Below are positions 10,474 to 21,257 of a DNA stretch of 64,000 nt, piece after piece. The stretch's first letter is position 1. Each line of letters begins with the position of its first letter. The translations under genes were made by a program, and so were the position numbers. A model generated the notes under the pieces. The model was not told where the DNA came from, searched no databases, and saw only the letters and a program-made list of their open reading frames with translations. The DNA lies in assembly GCA_020080175.1 (NCBI GenBank), contig JAGHQL010000070.1, forward strand, positions 1 through 64,000, read 5' to 3'. Origin of the DNA: Glutinoglossum americanum. Lineage: Eukaryota; Ascomycota; Geoglossomycetes; Geoglossales; Geoglossaceae.

Positions 10474-11239
10474 ATGGCAGCCCACGTGACCTCCTTGCCT
10501 CCTGCTAGTACCTTCAGCACTCCTGCCGTCATTGTTCCTGCTGTTGCTGTCACCCGCACAGCCCCCACCGAGCGCACTAAGCGCGCCGAGCGCAGTACAG
10601 CTCTCAACCTGCCTACTGTACAGGCCGACAGCCCTGCTACTCTTGCTGCCCGTGCAGAACAGCTGCCAGAGAAACTATCGAGCGCTCTTGTTACCCTTGC
10701 TCACATGCCGAAGCTTCGTGGGGTCTATCTCAGGTCTGGTAGAACAATTGTCTGGGAGCAAGTAGGCAACCAAGAAGCTGTGCTTGGCTACACCCGAGGT
10801 GTAGAGGCTCATACAGGCTGCACATCCTGTGCTAAAGGTGCTGGGCCATTTGTTTACTGTGTTACAGTAGAAGGTCAATTCTCGGGATCTTGCAGCAATT
10901 GTCATTATGATAGTGGAGGTGTTAAATGCTCATTTCGGCCTAGTAAGTCTGTTTTCAGTACTGTTTTTACCATATTAACTTTTTTTAGAGAATTTCAAAT
11001 CTGTAAGAAGTCACAAACATACCTCTTATTCAGCTCACAATAGTCGCAATCGCGTTACGGGCCGTTCCAATACTGCAAACAACTTTACAGATGTCCATTT
11101 TTGAAAACGGTTCCATAAAATGGAAAAGCTACTCCGTCAGCTAGCGGATGTGTGTGGGGAGATGGCAGATGAGATGGAAGAAGAAGAAATGGAGATAATT
11201 GAGGTAGAAGATGATAGTGAGAATGAAATGGAGGAGTAA
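10474..11239 (+). CDS. DUF3716 family protein, probably with a premature stop
   Basis: Exon 1 is 10474-10942. A 46-base intron follows (GTAAGT..TATTAACT..TTTTAG), and exon 2 starts at 10989. The first stop at 11102-11104 gives 194 aa. The fungal DUF3716 zinc-site pattern is present: TGCTSCAKGAGPFVYCV, then about ten residues later GSCSNCHYD and CSFR, i.e. CxxC...C...CxxC...C. The N-terminus is Ala/Pro/Thr-rich. After the TGA the same frame stays open to a TAA at 11237-11239 and encodes an acidic tail (EKLLRQLADVCGEM, then Glu-rich). The TGA could therefore be a mutated CGA or TGG, or a natural end. The Tc1 element sits 34 bases upstream of the ATG and may have displaced the promoter. Function of the family is unknown. 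Confidence 0.7.
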
Positions 11240-11410
11240 CGAAGGTTTACAGAAGTTTGCAGAAGTTTACAGTAGTGTAATAGAATGTAAGGGAGTGTAA
11301 CGGGATGTAAGAAAATATAATAGGATATAAGAGAATGTAACAGAATGTAAAGAGGTATAATAGGATATAAGAAAGTATAACAGGATATAAAGAGATATAA
11401 CAGATTCCAA
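11240..11410. repeat. degenerate minisatellite
   Basis: Imperfect repeats of 9-11 bases around GGATGTAA / GGATATAA / GAATGTAA words run about 170 bases between the DUF3716 frame and the 3' end of the Helitron gene. Related TAATG repeats lie at the other side of the Helitron gene (about 16002-16052). Confidence 0.6.
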
Positions 11411-11427
11411 AAGGAGTTGTAAAGCTA

Positions 11428-14400
11428 TTATGATAATAAGACTTCTGAATATACAATATTGTCAGTCTTATCATCACCGTTTTCGGGTAGTAAAGCACTT
11501 AAGCCATGAATATCAGTAACTCTTGATAATGCAACATATAACTGTCCATGTGTAAATGCAGAAGAGCGTAAGTCCACACCAACAACATTGAGCGATTGAC
11601 CTTGCAACTTGTTTACAGTCATTGCAAAACATAACTGTACTGGAAACTGCTTGCGAATTAACTGAAACGATAGTTCACCTTCTTTTGTAGTTAAGTGGAT
11701 TCTTGGAAGGACTCGTAACTGTCCGTCAAATTCACCACCAAGTATCCGTACCTCAATGCAACGTCGACCGCAATGAGTGACGATCATGCGAGTACCGTTA
11801 CATAAGCCTTGCTTAGGATATAAGTTCCGTAACAGGATTATCGAAGCACCAACCTTTAAATGCAGTCTTGCTGGTGGCATTCCAGCTGGATTAAGACTGT
11901 TAAGAAATTCCACAAGTAATTCATCGTGACCTTCATCAGTATTATTGACATCTGTAGCATCAACAGAATTATATGTATGTGAATCATCAAAGAGTTGTTG
12001 TATGAGATAGTCGTTAAGAGATCGTACAGTATCATTCCGCATGGATAATATTGCATGGCTTCGGAAGAAACTGATATCTGTATGTAGTCGTTCCAATTGA
12101 GAACGTAGAAAAATATGATTGCAAAAGTGCTCTAAGGATTGAAACTGTATGATGCCAGCTAGTAATGAAATTTTACCATGTAATATAACGTCATGAGGAA
12201 GAGAACTTACCCACCGTGCAAAATGCTGATTATCCTCACCGATACGAACTCGCATATTCTGTTGCAGCATCAACTGCCATAATTGCATCCACAAAAATGA
12301 CCGTTGAATACATGCATTGACGATGGTACTGCGATTACCATTGCGAATGACCGGAAGGATCTGTGCAAAGTCACCACCTAATACAATAGGAATACCACCA
12401 AAGGGATGTAAATTGTCTAAATATATATCTTCCAACATGCGATGGACTGCTTCAAAACAATACTTGTGTTACATTAGAACTTCATCCCAGATGATTAACG
12501 ATGTTTTTTGTAACAGACCCGCGAGATCGGATTTCTTACCTACAGCACACGTTGCAGACTCGTGAATATTTAATGGAATCTTGAACCGTGAGTATGAGGT
12601 CCGTCCACCAGGTAAAAGTAATAAGGCGATGCCTGAAGAAGCAATACAAAGAACTATCTTTCCTAAAGCACGATAGTGATGACAAAGACATTTATAGAGA
12701 AAAGTTTTACCAGTCCCAGCAAGACCTTGTAAAAAGAAATGTGCTGTATGTGAATTATCCGCGATAGCCATAACAATCTGATTAAAATAGTAAGTCTGAT
12801 CTGTATTAAGTTGTTCATAATATTGTCTACCAGTTGTCCGTTCTTCATTAGTATCATAGTGCATTTCAGTTGCAACCATCAGATTGCCAATGCTGATGCT
12901 CCAATCGTGCTGATACATTGGTAAACCAAAGTCTGTAAGAGTTTTACCAACATCCGCAAGAACTTCATGAATCAGAAACAGACCATAATCAAGATGCGAA
13001 TCTTGCAAGCTGGGAAGTATAATCTGCTGTCGCTGTAAATGATGTATCAAGTCGTCACAGAGGTTTTGACGAAATTGCATCCATAAAGCTAAGGGATCTA
13101 TTACGTTACCGAATAACAATGCCGTAGTGAAGAGCATTCGCAATACATTTCCAGATGAAAATAACACAGCTTCTGTAAAACAATCAATCCATTCTTTATC
13201 ATCTTCCAACAGCCCTAATGCCATGCAAGCAGACTGAAATGTTGGATGTAGAAAATCATGTACAGTACGGAGGTCGATGAAGGATCGAGAACCACGGACT
13301 GTAGTCAGCAACATACGTAAGTAATATCTTTCACCCGCAAAAGGGCTACAGTGATATATACGACCGATTGCAGTTCCTCTTTGGCGTGGAGACCATATCC
13401 GTAACTTATCTTTAAAGATGTAATAGGTTGGAAATTCTTGATATAGATATTGACGTCCATCTGCATGTTCCGTATTGTATTGAAAGAAAGCCATAAGTTT
13501 AGAACAGGCTATCTGCATACGTTGACGAATTTCTTCTTCCGTCGCATCGTCCAGAAAGTATACTGGATGTTGATCAGGTAGATGAACGGATAGGTGAATT
13601 ACTGGTGGATATTTTTCATGGGTAGGAAACTCGAATATTCGCCATATAGCTTCTGTCGGACCGATATAACATCCCTGCAGATGTCTAGTGATTTCATCGT
13701 TCTCGTTTGCTAACCGTAAAGTCATTTTGTCAGTACCTTTATAGATATACTTATGGATGTACTTGATAGCTTGTACAGAAGCGCAAACTTCCACGTTAAT
13801 ATGTGCTTTATAACACATGGTAAGATATGGATTGTATGGAACAACCCAACTGTTATTTATGGCGAAAGTTCGACTAGAAGAACCTGCAACAGGTACCATC
13901 CATTTTCATTCATCATCGCGTCTTCGATAGAGTGGATATCCATCTTCTTTCACCATAGTTATAGCTTGAAACGGATGTGAATATCGTTTGGTACACGATG
14001 ATGACCCTCCATATTCAGCGATTGTTATGCATGGAGCATTAAAAAACTCTACGCCACATGGTCCATGAACCATACTTGATTTGACGATCCTTGTCAGTTC
14101 TCCTATAGGGTCCATCGTAGTATTCAAAAGTTCAGCGGATATGATTTCATCAATACAGGATGCGTCTAGAAAACGATCATCTGGATGCAAAAAGAGTAAC
14201 AGATGAATATGTGGAAGACCGCGTTTCTGATATTCAACAGTCCATACACATCTAAGATATCGACCAAAAATCTGATCTTGTTTCAATTCACGTAACAACT
14301 GCTTTACCTTCAAGTAAAAAACGCAAGCTACCAAATCCGGTTGATCCATAGCAGTTTGACCTCTTTGCAGCTCTCGTTCGATCTCTTCCCATCGTGGATT

Positions 14401-15997
14401 AGCTGTAAATGTAATAAAAAGAGTTAGTCTGCCAAAGTGACGGATGATAGCCATAGAATCTTGAAAAAGCTGTTGTATAAAACGATCGCCACCAGTATAA
14501 CTGGACAGAAGAATGATGCGACGTCTGAAATTGTTCGCATCGACGTTATGGCGAAGCATAGCATCTGCAAGACCATCGTACAAATCTGCACAGAAGCTCG
14601 ACTGATGTTTTCGTAACCATTCTAACTTGGTCTGATCACAAACGGCCCACGCGTCGACGATGTACTGCTGAAACAGACGTCCGCTAAGAAATAATATTTC
14701 ATCGTTATATTGACGGGTATGAAGACGGTATCGATAATATACTCGTTGGCATAAACGGTCCTTCTGACGCACCCCGTTACGATCCAGCAACTGTAAACTC
14801 CAATGCCAACCAACCTCTCCATACGGAAAGAGCAAAACATAATGCAGAAGCATGTACGCTGCATGAGTTGGGCTGATACAGGACATGCGATTGCTGTTAC
14901 GTTCACTAAGGATGATGTCACGGTTGCAAGGCTCTCCATATTCGTCTTGAATGATGATAGCAACTTCCGCACTAACAGGTAAATTGTAGCGCCGTCAATC
15001 GGTTTCTTTTTCTATTACCAATTCCATCCTTGGGTTGAGGATGACTCGCATGTCATCTGTAGATGCAGTAGCGGTTCGTAACCTCTCTTCTGCAGTATGA
15101 TAAAGAGAAATAAATGGATTGATTGAATATAACATATCCATCAGTCCTTCTAAAATATGTTGCTTCAGTTGTGGATTCTGACCATTTCGTATTTCCGCCG
15201 CTTGCTTCGCATCGTAGAAAAACAACTGTGCATATCGCGGTTGCTGTCCTCATTCAGGTGCTAGCGGACCTTGTAGATGATAAAGTTCACTGTGAATCTG
15301 AAAACAGGAAGGACTATTACGATTACGAATGTGCGTATTGATGTTGTAGTTAGCAGATGTAAATGCAAGAGTAGCATTGTACTGACGGATGTATTCGCGA
15401 AAAGATTTTGCTTCCACATCAGTTAAAGTTAGCAGGTTACGTAAATAAGAGGGAGGGGGTCGAAATGGATTCAAATGAATGTCACCTCTCTTGCAGCAAG
15501 TTTCCCATTGCGGTGCTTCTGATTTACTGTTACTTATACGTTCATCGATCCAATGTAATGCTTCGCAATTATCGCAAGCATGGTTCATAGGTCCGAGAAC
15601 CAATGGTTGATATCGATGAAAGGATGAGATGAACGCTAAAGGATGTTACGAACGTTGAGGAGGACGACCATGCTGTCTTCTTTGTACTGATAGTTCTACT
15701 ACTGAATAATCATGAACTTCCGAAAGATTACGTTGCTGCTGTCGATGCCGTACTGATCTCATTTTATTACCATCAATCTCCATTAATACTGGTTGTCGTC
15801 GTCGATTCTAATGTAAAAGTGTCAACGAAAGAGTTATGATATTAAACGTATCTTATTGTTATTGTTATTATCATTATTCTTACCGTACAGGCCTGACAGG
15901 TCTTGTAAGGTCGACCAAGTCGATCACGACAAAACGAATCATAAGGTTGATACTGTTTACAGCTATTGCAGAAGCTATTGGAAGAAAATGGTGGCAT
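11428..15997 (-). mobile_element. Helitron Rep/helicase gene, decayed
   Basis: On the minus strand, exon 15997-15884 and exon 15807-11428 are joined over a 76-base intron (GTAAGA..TTACATTAG). One continuous frame of 1497 codons results, interrupted by five stops, each explicable by a transition. The first exon encodes a Cys pair motif (FCNSCKQY...KTCQACTNRRR). Next come a CDNC finger and the HUH nuclease motif LPHIHLLLFL near 14200, with the Tyr region KYIHKYIYKG near 13740. The PIF1-like helicase has Walker A GLAGTGKTFLYK near 12700 and the C-terminal LCFAMTVNKLQGQSL and YVALSRV motifs. This is the full domain order of an autonomous Helitron. The TC 5' end and the CTRR/hairpin 3' end could not be placed with confidence, so boundaries are those of the gene only. 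Confidence 0.92.
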
Positions 15998-16001
15998 TAC
16001 G

Positions 16002-16052
16002 GAATGTAACGTAATGTAACGTAATGTAATGTAATGTAATGTAATGTAATGT
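16002..16052. repeat. TAATG microsatellite
   Basis: GTAAC/GTAAT pentamers repeated about ten times just upstream of the Helitron Rep gene start. Confidence 0.8.
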
Positions 16053-16307
16053 AATGAGGTTTAGATGGGAATGGGGATGAAGCGTAATCCGTTAAGGCTC
16101 ATTTAACTCTAAAAATTTTGATGGGGTAACACGTGACCCGGAAATTTGCCCTAATCAATTAGATAGTTAAGACAGTATTATATAGATGTCGTTGAAACTA
16201 ATATGGGAGCGGAGAGTGATTGAATGCTTTGTCGTTGATATAGATTAGGACGTTATCGTATTAGGATATAAAGTAGCGAAGCTTATGTGGCAGCAACACA
16301 AGACTAA

Positions 16308-16935
16308 AAAAAGTACCCAGCACTCACCCATCATTTTAGTTGGATGAGCTAGATGGTACATGTACAGGCACAAGATATGGTACCAATATTTGACAGCAGT
16401 TTAGAGATTTATTGTACATGTACCGACTATTCCCTAGTTTGTGATCTAGGAACCTCTAGTAATCAATTGAATTCAATTCTATTTACTGATACCGTCTAGG
16501 TGCAGGCCCTGGGCAAGCATGAAGATACCTTACCGCTGTCATTGGGCTTGCAAACAATCACATCGAGGGGCTCGATCGTGTATTAGGCCTTCGATTTGAC
16601 CAAACAGATAGTATCCATTCTCTTAACGTATTTTCTTCCTTCTAAGTCATTTCTCCTAATCTCACTACTCTTAGTATTGGGCTTACAAACGGTCACATTG
16701 AAGGGCTTGATCTGGCAATACAAGGTAACAAAAGTGTGCCCAGCACTTACCCACTCCTTGCCCAGATGACGCTGCTTTAGCTAGGTGAGCTGAGTGAGTA
16801 CATGTACAGGAAGCTCTCTGTATATGTACATACAGCCCATCAATAGCTTTTTAATAACTGATATAACTGAATGGAAGTCGTCGATTCTCTCGACACACCC
16901 TCCTTTCTTGTAGGTGGCTGTACATGTACAGGCCA
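16308..16935. repeat. diverged duplication carrying GTACATGTAC palindromes
   Basis: Two related segments (about 16308-16430 and 16734-16840) share CCCAGCACT.ACCCA, a GAGCT motif and GTACATGTACAGG. A second pair (about 16537-16580 and 16678-16712) shares TTGGGCTT.CAAAC and a CA.TCGA.GGGGCT-like word. The perfect 10-base palindrome GTACATGTAC occurs four times: 16356-16365, 16414-16423, 16798-16807 and 16920-16929. Confidence 0.65.
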
Positions 16936-17242
16936 CTTCTGTAACAGCGGTTCCCGTCGGCCTGACATTGACGGGCTAGTCAGGTGACTGAGGGCGCCGA
17001 AGTAGGCCTATTAGGCATTCTTGCTGCGTTCGGTAGGAGGGCAGTGATCATTTCATCGACCAGTTCATTCATTTTCAAATCAGGGTGAGGTCGGGGCGCA
17101 TTTTTATAACCTTGGCGGGTAAAAGAAAATCAAACTGCAGCGTACCAACAGATTTCTATCCTACTACATTCACTGTTAACCATTTTCCAGTCCGCGGTCC
17201 AGGGAAAAACCAAACTTCATTGCCAAATAATCCAAGCCCTAG

Positions 17243-17347
17243 TAGAGAAGCGCCCAAAAACAGCGCTGAATTATCCAAAAACAGTAGCTGGAGCGTCAAG
17301 ATTTGGATACCTTTTCACTAGCATCTACGTTGATAATAATAATAATA
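17243..17347 (+). repeat. dispersed repeat, copy 1 (partner at 20881)
   Basis: Matches 20881-20995 in the same orientation: AGAGAAGCG.CCAAAAACAGC, then GG.TAC/CGCTTTTTCAC.AGCATC.AC, ending in an ATAATAAT microsatellite. Differences are largely transitions. Confidence 0.7.
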
Positions 17348-17681
17348 TGGATGCCGGTGAATCCCTATTTCGTTTTGGCCACCTCTCTTTCGGTAAGGTG
17401 TCACGCTTGACCCTCTCGCCGCTTTTCTGTGAGGTTGACTCTCCTGGATTGCGACTTATTTGACGGTGATCGACGGCCATATGCCTCACTAGCATAGCTG
17501 AGAAGATGATCCTGCTGTGCGATCCTCTTAGGCAGCAACGATTGCCTCTGCTCACAGAGTTATCGGTAGTGGCTCGGGCCGCACTCTCATTTCATCCCTC
17601 CCGGATCCCCACTCATGCATGATGAGTCGGAGAGACGGCCCTGCCACAGAATCCTCCTAGGTAGAAATGAAAGAAAGGGTA

Positions 17682-17733
17682 TGAAATCGGCATCTATCGA
17701 CGCCGTCGATAGATGCTCCTAAGCACGAGACTA
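17682..17733 (+). repeat. dispersed repeat with perfect palindrome (partner at 18911)
   Basis: TGAAATCGGCATCTATCGACG...; the core CATCTATCGACG / CGTCGATAGATG forms a near-complete palindrome at about 17691-17715. A diverged copy at 18911-18960 keeps ATCGACGCTGTCGAT and the following CACGAGA. Confidence 0.6.
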
Positions 17734-17755
17734 CGCAACAGGGACCCCACTACGA

Positions 17756-17940
17756 CCCAGTTGGGCAGAGCACACGGACCCATCTGGTGCACTAGCAGGG
17801 AGAGCAGCAACAGCAGTAATAAGAAGCAGAAGCAATATGAGTCTGATCACTTTTGGCGTGAACCTCAGCAGTAAAGACCATCAGCAAGGGCTAAAGACAC
17901 ACCGTTAGTGTCGTGAACACTGTCTTGTCAATGTCGTCAA
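17756..17940 (+). repeat. dispersed repeat, copy 2 (partner at 7398)
   Basis: Second copy of the repeat at 7398-7612, same orientation, with a shorter CAG tract and many transition differences. Confidence 0.7.
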
Positions 17941-18055
17941 AAGATCAGAGGTAATTAGGAAGCGGACGGGAATTGGCATATGGGTTGCATCGAGCCCCTC
18001 GATACAACCTGTCCACTTCATAATTGCACTCAAACAGAACCATTTCCTTTAGCGC

Positions 18056-18472
18056 CTCTGGTCTTTTGGCATGAGTGTCCACTTCCAATAGAGCATACTG
18101 TCGGTCGCATCGAGGGGCTCGATGCAACCCATATGCCGATTCCCGTCCATCAATTCCCATCTACTTCCTACTTGCGCTTAAACATAACTATTCCCTCTGG
18201 TCTTTTGGCATGAGTGTCCACTTCTAACAGAGCATACTGTCGGTCACATCGAGGGGCTCGATGCAACCTATATGCCGATTCCCGTCCATCAATTCCCATC
18301 TACTTCCTACTTGTGCTTAAACATAATCATTCCCTCTGGTCTTTTGGTATGAGTGTCCACTTCTAATAGAGCATACTATCGGTCGCATCAAGGGGCTCGA
18401 TGCAACCTATGTCAATTCCCGTCCGCTTCCTAACTGCGCTTAAACATAACCTGAACATAACCATTTCCCTAT
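18056..18472 (+). repeat. 139-base tandem repeat, three copies
   Basis: The word CTCTGGTCTTTTGG begins units at 18056, 18195 and 18334, an exact 139-base period. Each unit has GAGTGTCCACTTC, CATACT.TCGGTC and a palindromic core CATCGAGGGGCTCGATG. An inverted partial copy (about 17955-18012, with CATCGAGCCCCTCGAT and GGACGGGAATTGG) precedes the array. The last unit is truncated with an internal deletion. Confidence 0.85.
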
Positions 18473-18910
18473 ATCCTGAGCTAATGACAAGCATAGAGCT
18501 CCTTTAAACTCCAACTTTAACTTCCACCAGCCATTGGATCTTCAGAATTGTAAATTATCTAATGCACTATGCTCTGCCTTACTACAACCAAGTGCCCCTT
18601 GGCTCAGGTTCCATAACAAGAACACAACCCACTTGGACCCGAATGCAGTCTAGGATCGATAGGTTGGAAGAAAGAGATGTCAGACTTATAACTGAAGTAC
18701 GAGAGTTCCGGAAACCTTATATACTTTGCTGATTCTGTGAATCCTCTTATTGAGGAGGGATGGGAGGTGGCTCACTATTAAAGGACAGACTTCAATAGCC
18801 TTATAACTGAAAGTAGGCTTTCAAACTAAATAAGACGTAAAGCAACTTTGTGCTATGTGGTAGAAACAAGTAGTAAAGGAAACCTTGAGACGAAAAGAAG
18901 AAAAAAAATA

Positions 18911-18960
18911 TGAAATCGACACCTATCGACGCTGTCGATTTAGCCTCCGAACACGAGAAG
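18911..18960 (+). repeat. dispersed repeat, diverged copy (partner at 17682)
   Basis: Starts TGAAATCGACACCTATCGACG and continues with GTCGAT and ACACGAGA. It is the decayed second copy of the palindromic repeat at 17682-17733. Confidence 0.55.
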
Positions 18961-19152
18961 TGCAAGAGCTAACAAAACTTCCCCGCTCACAGCTTAGAAA
19001 TAGAAAATCCAGTACACGTACAGACAAGTCAAATAAGGCTCACAAAGAGTAGCATAGCAAAATTGTTTATTTTAGACCGTAGCTCTCCAGACCAACTCCC
19101 CAGGAAAGCGGTAAAAGGTGGATACAAGTAAAAATGTAGAAAAGCAAATTGG

Positions 19153-20500
19153 CTAGTTAGAAGAACCTTCGGAAGAGGGTTGATAGTCGCGGTCTCTGAT
19201 GTCTGTCAGTCCTGCACGATCTTTTAGCATCTCCTGGCACCTGTAAACCGCTAGCTGTTTGATCTTGTGCTTAATGAGGGATCGGTAATCATCCCATTCA
19301 AAGGATATCGTTCGTTCATTCTCCGGCGCAACATCGAGGAAGTCGCTAAGCTGAAATTTAAGTTGTGGTAAGTCCGCAAGCGTATGAAGGTTCTGTAATA
19401 CATAAGTCAGAATGAAATATTAGCTTCATTAATGATGACTTACAATTCGATCCTCATTCCGAGTTGCTAACTTAGTCACTGGATCCCGTTTCCAAACCTC
19501 CATATAGGCTGTTGATATGCGTCCCACCCATACTAGTCCCTTATAGATGACAGGGCCGTACTCTCCCTCAAGATTGAAATTTAGGGCGCGAACCTCTGAC
19601 CCCTTAGGAAACTCTAGCCGCCCAAGTTCTTCGTCATCCAGATCATGGACTGGACATCGGTAATTCGGAGACTCTTCGAACTTTACAAGTACAAAGACAC
19701 AGACTTCGGGTTTGCCGTCCAACCACAACTTGGCATCTCGAACGAGGTCCTCGTAAGTCTCAGAAAAGCCTACTTCGAGAACAAACTTTATTTCAAGTTC
19801 CCCAGCAGCATTTTGGAACTCCATCCCAAGGTCAGGAGTTTTGTTTGACCCTTCATATTGGCCCCCAAAACCCCCGAAATTCTGATTCCCAACCGCGTAC
19901 ATCTTCGTGCGGACAGAGGCGGGAAGAGTTGACTTCGTAGCGGCGAATCCGTCTGAGAAAACGGGTACGATAGATTCATGTAATGCGGAAGGCATACATT
20001 GGACAACGAGAGTTGAAGTAGACGAATTGTACGAATACCTTGGATACCTGAGACTAAATTAGCGGTGTATCTTGAGTAATTCTGTAAATAGGCTCAGACT
20101 TTTGATCCGTCTCAAAAATATGAAGATCGGCACACAGCTTCGCCCACTCTCTCATAGACATCTTGACAGAGAGATTACTCTTATAGACTCCCAGAGAACC
20201 ACGTTTGGCATTAACTCGGGCCTCGAAACAATCAACATACTCGCGAACTTGATTGTATGGCGACTTGGGTTCCTTCACCGCTACATGCTGCTCTTTGTTT
20301 GGAGGAACTATATCCTCTGGAGGAGTAATGTTGCGAACAGGACCGAGAGACAGAGGAGAGCGCAGAAGGCTCGGAGGGCTGTACGAGGGCCGCGGGGTGG
20401 GAGGATGGCTTCTCCAGAAACTAGTTTCCGAGCGAGGGGACGGAAGGAAATATCCGTGTTGGCTGTTGCCAGTCATGTCTCTGTGATGAAGGGGCTCCAT
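19153..20500 (-). CDS. PD-(D/E)XK-like fungal protein with E-x-G variant
   Basis: Three exons, 20500-20100, 20047-19444 and 19392-19153, total 1245 bases, 414 aa. Introns are 52 bases (weaker donor GTCTGA, CTAAT branch) and 51 bases (GTAAGT..TTACAG). A Pro/Ser-rich N-terminal 80 residues precede YSYNSSTSTLVVQCMPSALH, a start typical of a large fungal family. Asp206 in TPDLGMEF and Glu225 in FVLEVGFSETYEDL follow, with RDAKLWLDG after them. Asp...Glu-x-Gly replaces the usual Glu-x-Lys, as in Uma2-like members of this fold. The C-terminal exon adds a basic helix (LIKHKIKQLAVYRCQEML). Function is unknown; nuclease activity is uncertain because the Lys is absent. It lies inside repeat-rich DNA. 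Confidence 0.78.
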
Positions 20501-20880
20501 GGTGTTTGCTTGCTGTGCGTGACGATGGTAAAGAAAAGATGTATAGAGAAGTAAGCGATGCGCGCTTTCCTCAATCGGGAAAAGTGACCATTGTGGAGCA
20601 GGGGTCCGTGCCCGGAGGGCACGGATTAGGCGGCTCGTTCTTTTGTTGTTTTCTTGGCAGACATAGTGTATTTAGACCTCGCTTGCCCCCGAGCTAGTCC
20701 TACAAGCATCCTACCTACCGGCTACCGAATTGCCTCCACACCATTCCTTTAGCTCGATAAGGGTAACTACGAGCGCCAGTTCCTGTCTGCTTCTCTGATT
20801 TCCGCTGCTTCAATGTAGCTATTACTATGGGCGAGGAGCTTGATCGTGGCGTGGCAACCAATTTGGTACATTGGGTACAA

Positions 20881-20995
20881 AGTGGAGAAGCGTCCAAAAA
20901 CAGCACTGAAGCGTCCAAAACCGGCAGCCGAAGCATCGAGATCTGGACGCTTTTTCACCAGCATCCACATTGATAATAATAATAATAATAATAAT
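20881..20995 (+). repeat. dispersed repeat, copy 2 (partner at 17243)
   Basis: Same-orientation partner of 17243-17347, ending in an AAT microsatellite (about 20972-20995). The stretch 20501-21257 around it holds no supported gene. Confidence 0.7.
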
Positions 20996-21257
20996 CTGAC
21001 TTCTGCGCTTTTTAACCGAGCTGCTGGATCAGCCTTGCAAGTTATCAACGTGGGTATTTTGGCGCTAGGTGGCTCAGGTGGCAACACTTCACGAGCCTGC
21101 TGCTGCTTTTAGGTTTGAAAAGAGTCGACAAAGTTTTTTGAATTCAGAATGTTTGCGAGGAGGAGCTGTGGGACGGGAAAACGTGGCGAGACCCGAGAAT
21201 CAACCAAGAAAAAAGACAAAAAAAGAGCAGCTTGCATGACCGTCCACTGTTTCCAAC

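Larger units (their letters stand above)
16053..19152. other. gene-poor repeat nest
   Basis: About 3.1 kb with no supported coding gene. It is filled with diverged direct repeats, short palindromes, a 139-base tandem array and copies of repeats found elsewhere in the window. The main components are listed separately. The composition and the C/T-G/A differences between copies suggest old transposon debris. Confidence 0.6.

Noticed and set aside
11240-16052. Exact Helitron ends (5' TC, 3' CTRR with hairpin)
   Set aside because: Several TC and CTAG-like words exist but none is paired with a convincing hairpin and an A/T insertion site, so ends were not called.
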